The notes below the pieces were generated by a model, which saw only the letters and a program-made list of their open reading frames with translations, did no database searches and had not been told where the DNA came from. A DNA stretch of 64,000 nucleotides from Lachnospiraceae bacterium YSD2013. GTDB lineage: Bacteria; Bacillota; Clostridia; Lachnospirales; Lachnospiraceae. The stretch lies in the NCBI GenBank assembly GCA_900100895.1, contig FMTX01000012.1, positions 62,001 through 126,000 of the forward strand, read 5' to 3'. Below, in pieces: positions 49,022 to 57,442 of this stretch (the stretch's first letter is position 1; each line of letters begins with the position of its first letter). A program made the position numbers and the translations under genes.

Positions 49022-49624
49022 ATGTGGGAACAGCTTTTAGATATGTTTCAAAAAGCAGACCGTTCTGTTGAAATATATGATGGTGCGCAAGATAGGGGCC
49101 TTAAAGAAATAAATGAACTTGGCGCAAGCCCGGACTCTGTTTTCGGAGCGATTATCATTAACACTTGCGGGATAGTTTTTGATAAATGGGTATATGTTCT
49201 TGGGCAAACATCCGAAAGGTACGGCGTACTAAATTTTGCTGAGGCAATGAACTATGATTCTGTCGGCTTGCTTGTAGTTGCAAGAGATATTGTCGGAGGG
49301 CTTTTTGCGCTTAATATGGGCAGATTCGAAGAAGACAGGGGACTAGTGTGGTATTTTGCTCCCGACACGCTGGAATGGGAATCGCTGGGGATGAAATATT
49401 CGGAATTTATAGCCTGGCTTGCACAGGGAAATCTGTCCGATTTTTACGGTTCAATGAGGTGGAGTGACTGGCGCAAGGATGCGGAATCGGTTTCTTTTGA
49501 CCGGGGAATACTTATATATCCCTATCTATGGGCCAAAGAATGCAATATAGAAACAGCATCCAAGAGTATCGTCCCCTTGGCAGAGATTATAGGTATGAAC
49601 GAGAAATTTGCCCGTAAATTGTGA
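49022..49624 (+). CDS. DUF2625-family protein
   Basis: A 200-residue protein. GAIIINTCGIVFDKWVYVLGQTSERYGVLNFAEAM and LLVVARDIVGGLFALNMGRFEEDRGLVWYFAPDTLEWESLGMKYSEFIAWLAQGNL match the DUF2625 pattern, a globular family that resembles immunity proteins of the SUKH type in its last motif (Y-x-x-F-I-x-W-L). A fragment of another copy is present at 47288-47347. Confidence 0.75.
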   Translation: MWEQLLDMFQKADRSVEIYDGAQDRGLKEINELGASPDSVFGAIIINTCGIVFDKWVYVLGQTSERYGVLNFAEAMNYDSVGLLVVARDIVGGLFALNMGRFEEDRGLVWYFAPDTLEWESLGMKYSEFIAWLAQGNLSDFYGSMRWSDWRKDAESVSFDRGILIYPYLWAKECNIETASKSIVPLAEIIGMNEKFARKL

Positions 49625-49686
49625 TTTAGTGTATATGCAATTTGGGGGAGCTATATTTGCACGTAAAATTATTAAGGGGTTTTGAG

Positions 49687-49866
49687 ATGACAAAAATCGA
49701 ACTGTTTGAGGAAAAACTCATTAAAGAGGGTGTGACCGATGACAATCTGCAGGAATATGAAAAGGTACTAAGAAGAGCAGGAGATGATTGGAACAGAATT
49801 CAACATTGTTATCTCACAGCGTATAAATTTCCGGTAAAACAAATAAGCAATTCGGTAAGGCTGTAA
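49687..49866 (+). CDS. Short hypothetical protein, probably truncated
   Basis: A 59-residue frame starting at ATG 49687. KIELFEEKLIKEGVTDDNLQEYEKVLRRA is a pair of acidic helices; the end is VKQISNSVRL. The sequence stops shortly before duplicated debris at 49900, which suggests the 3' part was replaced. It is not recognised. Confidence 0.4.
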   Translation: MTKIELFEEKLIKEGVTDDNLQEYEKVLRRAGDDWNRIQHCYLTAYKFPVKQISNSVRL

Positions 49867-49899
49867 TTCTATGGCACGGTAAAGATATGTTAGTTGAAC

Positions 49900-49985
49900 A
49901 AGCAGAATAAGAGACATCCGCGACAGCGCACTTTTTGCGATAGAGAAAATTATTGATAGAGAAGATTCAATCTATAGATAAATCG
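49900..49985 (+). pseudogene. Duplicated 3' end of the HEAT-repeat gene
   Basis: Bases 49913-49981 encode DIRDSALFAIEKIIDREDSI then YR and stop. The intact HEAT-repeat protein ends DIRDSALSAIEKIIERDDSI then DR. Nucleotide identity is high and continues a few bases past the stop (AATCGG). It is the 3' tip of a lost second HEAT gene. Confidence 0.7.
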
Positions 49986-50008
49986 GGATATATAAATGAG
50001 GATATACA

Positions 50009-50584
50009 ATGAGTGACAGACCTGAATTGGATGTGACCCTGGATGGAAATACATTTAGAAATTATTATTACCTTAAAGAGGAACTGATAGATTTTTGTAG
50101 AAAGAATGATCTTCCGACCTCAGGTGGTAAATTAGATATAACAGAAAGAATAGCATGCTTTCTCGATACCGGAAAAGTGTTAAAACCGGTATCAAAAGCT
50201 AAAAAGGTTGTAGATGTTGGGGAGATTTCGGAAGATACAATTATAGAATCCGATTTTGTGTGTTCTGAAATGCATCGCGCTTTTTTTAAAGAAAAGATTG
50301 GAAAAAACTTTACATTTAATGTCTTGTTCCAGCGTTGGTTAAAAGAAAATTCCGGCAAGACATACAAAGATGCGATTGAAGCCTATTATAAATTGTTGGA
50401 AAAAAAGAAAAGCGGTAGAACTAAGATTGATAAACAATTTGAATATAATACTTATATCCGCGATTTCTTTGATGATAATAAGGGCAAGAGTCTGAAAGAT
50501 GCAATTAACTGTTGGAACTACAAGAAGAGCCTCCCCGGGCATAATCGCTATGAGAAATCTGACTTAGCTGTATTGAATAAATAA
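50009..50584 (+). CDS. SAP/DUF6434-type protein
   Basis: A 191-residue protein. Residues about 20-55 (YYLKEELIDFCRKNDLPTSGGKLDITERIACFLDTG) form a SAP-like helix-turn-helix, a DNA-binding motif. The C-terminal half (FTFNVLFQRWLKENSGKTYKDAIEAYYKL, then FEYNTYIRDFFDDNKGKSLKDAINCWNYKKSLPGHNRY) has two repeats and matches DUF6434. The joint architecture is common in Firmicutes and probably binds DNA, but the role is unknown. Confidence 0.75.
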   Translation: MSDRPELDVTLDGNTFRNYYYLKEELIDFCRKNDLPTSGGKLDITERIACFLDTGKVLKPVSKAKKVVDVGEISEDTIIESDFVCSEMHRAFFKEKIGKNFTFNVLFQRWLKENSGKTYKDAIEAYYKLLEKKKSGRTKIDKQFEYNTYIRDFFDDNKGKSLKDAINCWNYKKSLPGHNRYEKSDLAVLNK

Positions 50585-50613
50585 TTGCATAAGAAAAATT
50601 TAAAGAGGTAAAT

Positions 50614-51231
50614 ATGTTAGATAACAAAGGATTTGATTTATGGGCAGACGGATATGATATATCGGTAGGGTTATCCGATGAAGATGACACTTATCCGTTT
50701 GCAGGATACAAGAAAATACTGGGAAGTATTTATGAATTGATAATGAATAAGCCGAACGCGGCAGTGCTTGATATAGGCTTTGGAACGGCTACACTGACTA
50801 CAAAACTGTATGAGAACGGGTGCACTGTTTACGGGCAGGATTTTTCGTCAAGAATGATTGAGCTTGCTTCCGAAAAGATGCCGGGAGCTCACCTGTATCA
50901 GGGTGACTTTTCGCAGGGATTGGTGGAACCGCTACGAGAGAACTCTTATGATTTTATCGTTGCGACTTATTCCATACATCATTTAACGGATGAACAAAAG
51001 GTAAGATTCTTAAAGGATTTGCTTGAGCATGTCAAAGAAGGCGGCATGATTATAATCGGCGATGTGGCTTTTGAGAGTCGTGACGAACTTAACAAATGCC
51101 GGGAGATAAGCGGCGATGAATGGGACGACGAAGAAATCTACTGCGTTGCCGATGAATTGAGACAGGCATTCCCCGATTTAAGCTTTGAGAAAGTAACATT
51201 TTGCTCAGGCATTTTGAAGATTTCCAAATAA
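50614..51231 (+). CDS. Class I SAM-dependent methyltransferase
   Basis: A 205-residue methyltransferase with AGAGG upstream. Motif I is AAVLDIGFGTATLTTKLYENG (about 49-69), motif II VYGQDFSSRMIELAS, motif III YDFIVATYSIHHLTDEQK, typical of YrrT-like small-molecule methyltransferases. It has no fused domain. The target is unknown. It closes the array of small accessory genes. Confidence 0.9.
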   Translation: MLDNKGFDLWADGYDISVGLSDEDDTYPFAGYKKILGSIYELIMNKPNAAVLDIGFGTATLTTKLYENGCTVYGQDFSSRMIELASEKMPGAHLYQGDFSQGLVEPLRENSYDFIVATYSIHHLTDEQKVRFLKDLLEHVKEGGMIIIGDVAFESRDELNKCREISGDEWDDEEIYCVADELRQAFPDLSFEKVTFCSGILKISK

Positions 51232-51257
51232 ATTCCCTTAAGCAAAGGAGAGTACAC

Positions 51258-51527
51258 ATGGAACACGCAGGAACACGCGGATTAAGACTATATAAGAGCC
51301 TCTTAAACGGCCTCATAATCGCCGGAATCATTATCCTTGGCGTAAGCTTATACTACTGGATTATAAAGGCGGGAATACCGTATCAGGACCCGACGGAAGA
51401 GCTGCGCATTCAATATGCCATCAATATGGGCATCGGCGACGAGTTGTTCAAGGTCGGTCTGATTATGTTTGCAGTCGGTCTCATTCCGAGGATAGCTTTG
51501 GCAATCATCGGCCAAAGAAAGAAATAA
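51258..51527 (+). CDS. Small two-span membrane protein
   Basis: An 89-residue protein starting at ATG 51258 (AAAGGAG upstream). Membrane segments at about 15-36 and 65-84, with a periplasmic-type loop PYQDPTEELRIQ between. No known domain. It lies 33 bp before the CmpB-like gene and may be in the same transcript. Confidence 0.6.
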   Translation: MEHAGTRGLRLYKSLLNGLIIAGIIILGVSLYYWIIKAGIPYQDPTEELRIQYAINMGIGDELFKVGLIMFAVGLIPRIALAIIGQRKK

Positions 51528-51560
51528 CGCGATACGGGTACATAGGCAGGGGGTAACAAA

Positions 51561-52106
51561 ATGAACGGTAAGAAGTTATGGAACATTTTCAGGGATTACA
51601 TGGAGTATTTCCTGGTATATGCGATAATCGGATGGGTATATGAATCGGTGTGGTGCTGCATGATATATCACCACAGAGGATTCATTAACAGAGGATATCT
51701 GTTCGGACCGTGGCTTCCGATATACGGAGTCGGTTTCTTTGTAATACTGGGAATCTTTACACTTCTTAAGGTCAAGAAGCCCGTATGGGTATTTGTGGTC
51801 GGAACGGTTGTAGCGACGCTTGCGGAACTGATTGCAAGCTATATAATAGAGGCAACTATCGGGGAGCGTATGTGGGACTACACAGGCTACTTCTTAAACT
51901 TTGAGGGAAGAATAGCGCTGGTGCCCGACTTAATGTTTGGCCTCATGATATTCGTGGCGATGTGCCTGATTCAGCCGGGACTTAAGAAGCTTCAGAATAA
52001 GTTCCGCGATTCCAAGCCGCACAACATAGGCTTTATAATTATCACGGCACTCTTCATGATAGACCTGATTGCAAGAATCTGGCTCGGAAGTAACTACAAA
52101 GGTTAA
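51561..52106 (+). CDS. Putative ABC-transporter type IV (CmpB-like) membrane protein
   Basis: A 181-residue integral membrane protein with about five segments. The family signature is clear: GWVYESVWC then GFINRGYLFGPWLPIYGVGFFVIL, WDYTGYFLNFEGRIALVPDLMFG. This is the PF06541 putative ABC-transporter type IV family, common in Lachnospiraceae. Despite the name no ATPase partner is adjacent. A terminator follows, shared with the convergent binding-protein gene. Confidence 0.8.
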   Translation: MNGKKLWNIFRDYMEYFLVYAIIGWVYESVWCCMIYHHRGFINRGYLFGPWLPIYGVGFFVILGIFTLLKVKKPVWVFVVGTVVATLAELIASYIIEATIGERMWDYTGYFLNFEGRIALVPDLMFGLMIFVAMCLIQPGLKKLQNKFRDSKPHNIGFIIITALFMIDLIARIWLGSNYKG

Positions 52107-52129
52107 CATAACATAGACACGCAATAATA

Positions 52130-52168
52130 AAACTGCCCGGGAGTATTACACTTCCGGGCAGTTGTTGT
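52130..52168. terminator. Bidirectional terminator between convergent genes
   Basis: AACTGCCCGG (52131-52140) pairs with CCGGGCAGTT (52154-52163). The stop codons of the CmpB-like gene (52106) and of the binding protein (52184) flank it. Confidence 0.75.
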
Positions 52169-52183
52169 ATCTGATGAGCCGTA

Positions 52184-54244
52184 TTACTGTTTTTTGAACA
52201 ATGTCTCGAAATGATAAATATTGTTGTACTGATAAAGGTCGTTACTTATAAGCTTATCCGAATAGTTGTGAAGCGCGGGGTTCACAAGACTGTAGGAGTT
52301 GGCGCCTTCAAGGTAAGCAATTGACCAAAGATTGTTTTTGTGAAGCTCGTAAATCTTAAGCTCAATTGCGTCTCTTTCGGAGTTATCCGCGGTATCAATC
52401 CACTGTTCGTAATACTCCACAAGCTTAGCCATATCGCCAGTAGGAGCGACACCCTTGGTGTGGTCGGTATAGTAAGTACCGTAGTCGCCGTACCACTCGG
52501 CTGCCTGTGCACAAGGTACGAAAGAAGCTGCTCTTTCTTTTAACGACAAACCGCCGACTGACATGTGAGGACACATAACCGCTACCCAGTCATTGTCATC
52601 AATCATCTGGTCGTAAGTGGTTGCATCATAGCTTGTAAGAGTAGTCTTAATGTGAACGGATTCATAATATCTCTTTACAATGCTGTAGAAATAATCGCCG
52701 CTTCCGTCAATTGTTATAAAGTCAAGAGTAAAGTCGGAACCGTCGGCAAAATCATAATATCCGTCGGCGCCCAGCTTCAGGCCGCAGCCTTCAAGAAGCT
52801 TCTGCGATGCCGCTACATCATAGTCAGTCCACTTACGGGACCATTCTTCGTCGTAACCGAAGTTACCGGCCGTAGGAGCGCACTGTCCGGGGCTTAAGAA
52901 GCCTTCCGAAGTACGAAGCGATACTTCCTGACGGTCTACACAAAGCGACATTGCCTGGCGGAAATCGCTGTTGGCGAAGAGTTCGGCATATTTCTTGTTT
53001 GCATTCGTATAGTTAAATGTTATCTGATAAGAGCCCCAGTTGGAACCGAGGATAGTCTTAAGTGTTACGGCATCGCCATATTCCGCAAGGAGTGATGAAA
53101 CCTGCTCCATTCCGATATCGATTCGGTCGAGGTCGCCCTTTATGAGTGCCGCAGTCTGATCTTCGATGTTAGCCTTCATGTTGATGCTGTCAAAATAAGG
53201 CAGCTGATTTCCTTCGGCATCCACCTTCCAGTAGTAAGGGTTTCTTTCAAGAATACATACCTCTGAATCCTTGGAGTTATGTCCTTCTTCAGTCGAAAGA
53301 ACAAACGAATTTACGGTCGGAAGGCCGGATACATTCCAGAAATAGTAGCAAATATTCTTACCAAGATCCTTGACCGATTCGTATACAAAGCCCTTTTCCG
53401 CCGCATTGGCAAGCGCCTGATCGTCGGAAAGACCGGTGTTTTCCCAGTATTCGTTCTCTACGTAAATCGATGCGGGAATAATGTCCTTTAAGATGTGGGA
53501 AGGAGCCCAGCACCACTTAAAATCACCGCTTTCGATAAAAGCACCCGGCTTCTTGGGATTTTCAAACGTCCAGGTAACGGTGTAATCGTCCAACTTCTTA
53601 AGTACTGCAAATTCGCCGGTCTTAACATCTTTAAGAGCATCCCAGCTGGCCTTGGTATCAAAGTTATTGATATGAGCCATGTAGTACCAGAATGTAACGT
53701 CATCCGCGTTAAAATCATCGCCGTCCGACCACTTCATGCCTTCTCTTAAGTGGAAGGTCCAAACGGTATAATCGCTGTTATATTCATAGCTCTTAATTAC
53801 GTTGGGGTAGTAAGTACCGTCGTTGTTGTAACGGATGATACTTTCAAGCACAGGTCTTGCGATTCCCCAGGAACCGCCGCCTCCGCCCATATTGCAGCTT
53901 CCGCCGTATTCGCCTATTTCAAGGCCGTTTCCGAGAGCATCCGCCGTAGCCACGAAAACGCTGTCTCTTTTTGGAATTCTGTTTTCAACAGAGGGAAGTG
54001 TTCCTGCTTTTACCAAAGCCGAAAGCATAGGTGCCTCTGCAAAAGAAAGCGTACTCACATCCACCGATTTGGGTGCAACGGTAGCAGTAGCAGCACTCGT
54101 ACTTGCAGCTGTCGTCTGAGTGGTGGTTGTTACGTCAAATGTCTGAGTTCTCTGGTTTACTTTTATATTCTTGCTATTGCCACAGCCCGATACAGATAAA
54201 ACCATAACCACTGCAAGGGACAGCGCCATTAGTTTTTTCTTCAT
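52184..54244 (-). CDS. Peptide-type ABC substrate-binding lipoprotein (SBP family 5)
   Basis: A 686-residue lipoprotein. The start is the ATG ending at 54244 (complement), preceded by AAGGAGG; longer frames upstream run antisense to the MCP gene and are rejected. The signal MKKKLMALSLAVVMVLSVSGCG has a lipobox cysteine at residue 22. A Thr/Ser/Ala-rich linker follows. The body shows family 5 features: WTFHLREGMKWSDGDDFNADDVTFWY and FRQAMSLCVDRQEV. It binds a peptide or glycan outside the cell. It lies 31 bp after an MCP gene with no permease nearby, so it may present ligand to the MCP. Confidence 0.9.
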   Translation of the reverse strand: MKKKLMALSLAVVMVLSVSGCGNSKNIKVNQRTQTFDVTTTTQTTAASTSAATATVAPKSVDVSTLSFAEAPMLSALVKAGTLPSVENRIPKRDSVFVATADALGNGLEIGEYGGSCNMGGGGGSWGIARPVLESIIRYNNDGTYYPNVIKSYEYNSDYTVWTFHLREGMKWSDGDDFNADDVTFWYYMAHINNFDTKASWDALKDVKTGEFAVLKKLDDYTVTWTFENPKKPGAFIESGDFKWCWAPSHILKDIIPASIYVENEYWENTGLSDDQALANAAEKGFVYESVKDLGKNICYYFWNVSGLPTVNSFVLSTEEGHNSKDSEVCILERNPYYWKVDAEGNQLPYFDSINMKANIEDQTAALIKGDLDRIDIGMEQVSSLLAEYGDAVTLKTILGSNWGSYQITFNYTNANKKYAELFANSDFRQAMSLCVDRQEVSLRTSEGFLSPGQCAPTAGNFGYDEEWSRKWTDYDVAASQKLLEGCGLKLGADGYYDFADGSDFTLDFITIDGSGDYFYSIVKRYYESVHIKTTLTSYDATTYDQMIDDNDWVAVMCPHMSVGGLSLKERAASFVPCAQAAEWYGDYGTYYTDHTKGVAPTGDMAKLVEYYEQWIDTADNSERDAIELKIYELHKNNLWSIAYLEGANSYSLVNPALHNYSDKLISNDLYQYNNIYHFETLFKKQ

Positions 54245-54275
54245 GTGCTTAATCCTCCTTGTTCTTTTCGTCGAA

Positions 54276-56348
54276 TTATAACTTGAAGCCCTTAAGCTCT
54301 GTAGTAAGGGAATCAGCCGCGCCTCGTAAGTTGTTAATGACATCATTAAGATCCTTGGCTGCATTCTGTGAGGTAAGAGCAGTATTCTCAACCTCGGCAG
54401 AAGATGCGGCTGCTTCTTCCGAAACTGCGGAAATGCCTTCGACGGCTGAAAGCGTATTGACTTTTGCTTTTTCCATTTCCGCAACCTGAAGGCCGATATC
54501 TTTAAGGTGACTGGCAATAGTCTTGACGTTTTCGCTGATAACGTTAAATTCACTAAGCGTAGTGGATACTGCGTCTTCCTGCTGCGTAACGATTTCTTCG
54601 GCGTGCTTGGCAGCAGTGGCAGTCTTTTCGGTCTTGGAGGTAATCGAAGCGATGATGGTTCCGATTTCACCCGCCGATACAGCACTTTGCTCGGCAAGCT
54701 TTCTGATTTCTTCCGCAACTACCGCGAATCCGCGACCTGCCTCGCCGGCACGTGCGGCTTCGATTGAAGCATTGAGCGAAAGAAGATTGGTCTGGCTTGC
54801 AATATCATTGATGGTGGCAACGATGTTTTCAATAGAGGATGTCTCGCGGGCAAGTGCCTCGATATCAACGATTACACTCTTTGTAACATCGCTGGTTTCA
54901 TTAGCCTTAACTTTAAGATTTTCAACAGCACTGATACCGCTCTTAACCGAAGCGTCGGCGTCGGCTGCCATATCGTCGATGACTTTGACGTTTTCTCTTA
55001 CAACTTCAATCTTTTCGGTAAGCTGATCGGCAGCTGCAAGACAGGAACCTGCATCCTGAGCCTGAGTGTCGAGACCGAGTCTGATTTCGTTAACCGATGA
55101 AGTAATATTTGCGGAAGCATCTACCAAAGCATCCGATGCACCGCCGATATCATCCGAGGATGTTTTAAGCGAGTCGGCGGTTGACGATACCTTTAGTAAC
55201 AGACGCTTCGTGTTTTCAATCATCTTATTGGCAGAAGCGGAAAGTGCACCGAATTCGTCTTTACGCTTGGTATTGATGGAAACGGTAAGGTCGCCCTTGG
55301 CTGCCTGCTCAAAGCCGTTCGAAATGCCCTTAACGGCGCGACCCATACTGGTTGATACGAAAACACCTACGAGTGAGGATACAACTGCCGCAATAATAAC
55401 CACGATAATTGAGGTGGTTCTTATGGTGTTAACGCTGGCACTGATTACGCTTTCGGGTATACGACCGCAGATAACCGCGCCCGATTCACCGATTTTTGCG
55501 TAAGCGTACAGGTATACTTTTCCGTCTGAGGCATCCTGCATCCATTCGTAACCGGAAGACTGTGACGATGCCTTTAAATCATCATAGAATGTCGTGTAAG
55601 AGAAGATTGTCTGATTGACTTCGCTCTTACCGTCTCTGGTAGTCTCAACACCGTCGGGAGTAATGAAGGCAAAAGAACTTCCGCTTCCAAGATCGATACT
55701 TCCCAAAGCATCAAGGGAAATATCGAGCTTAACATTCATGGTGATATATCCGAGTTTTTCGTTAAGTGAGTTATAGAACGGCTTAACGTAAACAGCACAG
55801 TAAGGCCGGGTTTCAATGCCCTTTGAGGCTTCATAAGAATCGATAAAGGTTCTTACACCCATCCATGTGCCGGTATCGCCGCCGCTCATGAGACTGTAGT
55901 CGCTTGTTTTTTCAAATTCGGCAGCGGTAGATGAGCCGATATAATCGGCCATAAGATAGTTACCGTTTGCTACCGAGAAAGAAGTCTGCTTGAAGGCGAG
56001 GATTGATAAGTCCTCAACGATACGGTCCGACTCTGCAAGGTTCTTGGCGCTTTTGTAGATACTGGAGAGCGCACTTCTTAACTCGTCGCTGTCACTGTAA
56101 GCACCTCCGTAGAGGTTCTTAAGCTCCGAAAGACTTGCAAGCTGATCGGTCTTGCTTTCTACAATAGAGAAAGTAAGCTCGTAATACTTGGCCACCTGCT
56201 CGAGGGCAGTGATGGCATTGCTTTGATACGTTTCCTGTGTTCCCTGAGATGCAATGGAATAGGCGGTTACGCCTACTATTACAATGAAGATTACGGGAAT
56301 CAGAAAGAATGCTGTCAGTTTGATTCTGAGACTGTTTATCTTTCTCAT
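54276..56348 (-). CDS. Methyl-accepting chemotaxis protein with extracellular sensor domain
   Basis: A 690-residue chemoreceptor. Membrane segment 1 is at about 9-30 ([19 protein letters not shown]). A large extracellular sensor (about 35-300, dCache-like, [43 protein letters not shown]) follows, then membrane segment 2 ([21 protein letters not shown]), HAMP (about 330-385), and the signalling coiled coil with [43 protein letters not shown] (about 505-550). The peptide-binding lipoprotein gene lies directly downstream in the same operon, suggesting indirect ligand sensing. GGAGGAGTAA precedes the start. Confidence 0.92.
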   Translation of the reverse strand: MRKINSLRIKLTAFFLIPVIFIVIVGVTAYSIASQGTQETYQSNAITALEQVAKYYELTFSIVESKTDQLASLSELKNLYGGAYSDSDELRSALSSIYKSAKNLAESDRIVEDLSILAFKQTSFSVANGNYLMADYIGSSTAAEFEKTSDYSLMSGGDTGTWMGVRTFIDSYEASKGIETRPYCAVYVKPFYNSLNEKLGYITMNVKLDISLDALGSIDLGSGSSFAFITPDGVETTRDGKSEVNQTIFSYTTFYDDLKASSQSSGYEWMQDASDGKVYLYAYAKIGESGAVICGRIPESVISASVNTIRTTSIIVVIIAAVVSSLVGVFVSTSMGRAVKGISNGFEQAAKGDLTVSINTKRKDEFGALSASANKMIENTKRLLLKVSSTADSLKTSSDDIGGASDALVDASANITSSVNEIRLGLDTQAQDAGSCLAAADQLTEKIEVVRENVKVIDDMAADADASVKSGISAVENLKVKANETSDVTKSVIVDIEALARETSSIENIVATINDIASQTNLLSLNASIEAARAGEAGRGFAVVAEEIRKLAEQSAVSAGEIGTIIASITSKTEKTATAAKHAEEIVTQQEDAVSTTLSEFNVISENVKTIASHLKDIGLQVAEMEKAKVNTLSAVEGISAVSEEAAASSAEVENTALTSQNAAKDLNDVINNLRGAADSLTTELKGFKL

Positions 56349-56461
56349 AGAGTATTACTCCTCCTTTTATGTAAGGGTACGAAGACTCTTTTTTTGAAAA
56401 ATTAAATAACTCTAGTTATATATTATAGGGAACTCGCTATAACACGTGATTAACGTGTTTA

Positions 56462-56490
56462 TTGGCAATTTTGGTGTCTTGAAGTATAAT
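56462..56490 (+). promoter_or_regulatory. Sigma-A-type promoter of the esterase operon
   Basis: TTGGCA (56462-56467), a 17-bp spacer and TATAAT (56485-56490), 53 bp before the ATG. It is the best consensus promoter in the window apart from that at 30002. Confidence 0.8.
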
Positions 56491-56542
56491 CATCTATGTG
56501 GTCTTAAGATATGACCATACAGAACGGTAACGGGGAGCTGTA

Positions 56543-57442
56543 ATGAACAATTCGTTGACAAAAGCCTTGAAGGCTGTGAATTTCATGTCGGGTAAGACCA
56601 CCACTGATGCTGAGCTTAAGAGACACCGTAAGCTTGCTGAGTGGGCGGGGCATCTGGCTACGCCTAAGGGCGATGTTGAGCGGCGTAAGTTTAAGATAGG
56701 TAAGATGCGTTGCGAGGAAATCATACCTTTTTTTGCGCACAATCCGAGCTATGTTATTATTTATTGTCATGGTGGCGGATATGTGAGCGGAGGTCTCGAT
56801 TACGCGGGTAACCTTGCGGTGAAGCTGGCTCTTGCTACGGGCTTTACGACATATTCTTTTGCATACAGGCTGGCTCCGGAACATCCTTATCCGGCGGCGG
56901 GCGAGGATGCGGATGCTATGTGGCAGTATATTACCGAAAATGTTGCGGAAGCTGATCATGTGCTTCTTGCGGGAGATTCGGCGGGCGCCAATATGGCACT
57001 GTGCCTTACGCAGAGGCTTGTAGCGGCGGGGAAGGCTGTGCCGAGAGAGCTTCTTTTGTTCAGCCCATGGACCGATATGACGGGAACAGCCGACAGTTAT
57101 GAAGCCAATAAGGATATAGACCCGATTCTTAACAAAGAGTATGTAATGGATTCGGCTCGTGCGTATATAGGCGAGGGAGACCCGAAAGACCCCGTATTCA
57201 GTCCGCTTTTCGGAAGTTTTAAAGGCTTTCCGCACGTATACATTATGGCGGGACGAAACGGTATACTGTTAGACGACAGTATCAGGCTTAAGGAGAAGAT
57301 TGATGAAGAGGGCGGAGTCGCTCTCATTGATATAGAGGAGAAAGGATGGCATGTATATCAGCAGATGCCTATTGCAATGGCCCGTGAGGCCATGAAGCGT
57401 CTTGCCGCACATGTTTCAGACGAGATATATGGAAAGCACTAA
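56543..57442 (+). CDS. Alpha/beta hydrolase, HSL-type esterase
   Basis: A 299-residue esterase. The oxyanion motif is YCHGGGYVSGGLD (H-G-G-G, about 75-87), the nucleophile elbow is LLAGDSAGANMAL (G-D-S-A-G, Ser about 147), an Asp follows in the DP-x-x-SPLF region, and the catalytic His is in GWHVYQQMP (about 275). It belongs to the hormone-sensitive lipase family that cleaves short acyl esters. It overlaps the condensation-like gene by 14 bases and shares an operon with the DUF6320 protein, suggesting lipid or cell-surface acyl handling. Confidence 0.92.
   Translation: MNNSLTKALKAVNFMSGKTTTDAELKRHRKLAEWAGHLATPKGDVERRKFKIGKMRCEEIIPFFAHNPSYVIIYCHGGGYVSGGLDYAGNLAVKLALATGFTTYSFAYRLAPEHPYPAAGEDADAMWQYITENVAEADHVLLAGDSAGANMALCLTQRLVAAGKAVPRELLLFSPWTDMTGTADSYEANKDIDPILNKEYVMDSARAYIGEGDPKDPVFSPLFGSFKGFPHVYIMAGRNGILLDDSIRLKEKIDEEGGVALIDIEEKGWHVYQQMPIAMAREAMKRLAAHVSDEIYGKH

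Noticed and set aside
38499-51231. Integron cassette array
   Set aside because: No integrase gene and no attC-like imperfect palindromes between genes could be seen.
54245-54718. N-terminal extension of the peptide-binding protein frame
   Set aside because: The stretch is antisense-frame reading of the MCP gene; the lipoprotein signal and a good ribosome binding site fix the start at 54244.
53495-55503. Several plus-strand frames opposite the MCP and binding protein genes
   Set aside because: Low-complexity Ser/Ala/Thr composition and complete overlap with conserved genes show that they are shadows.
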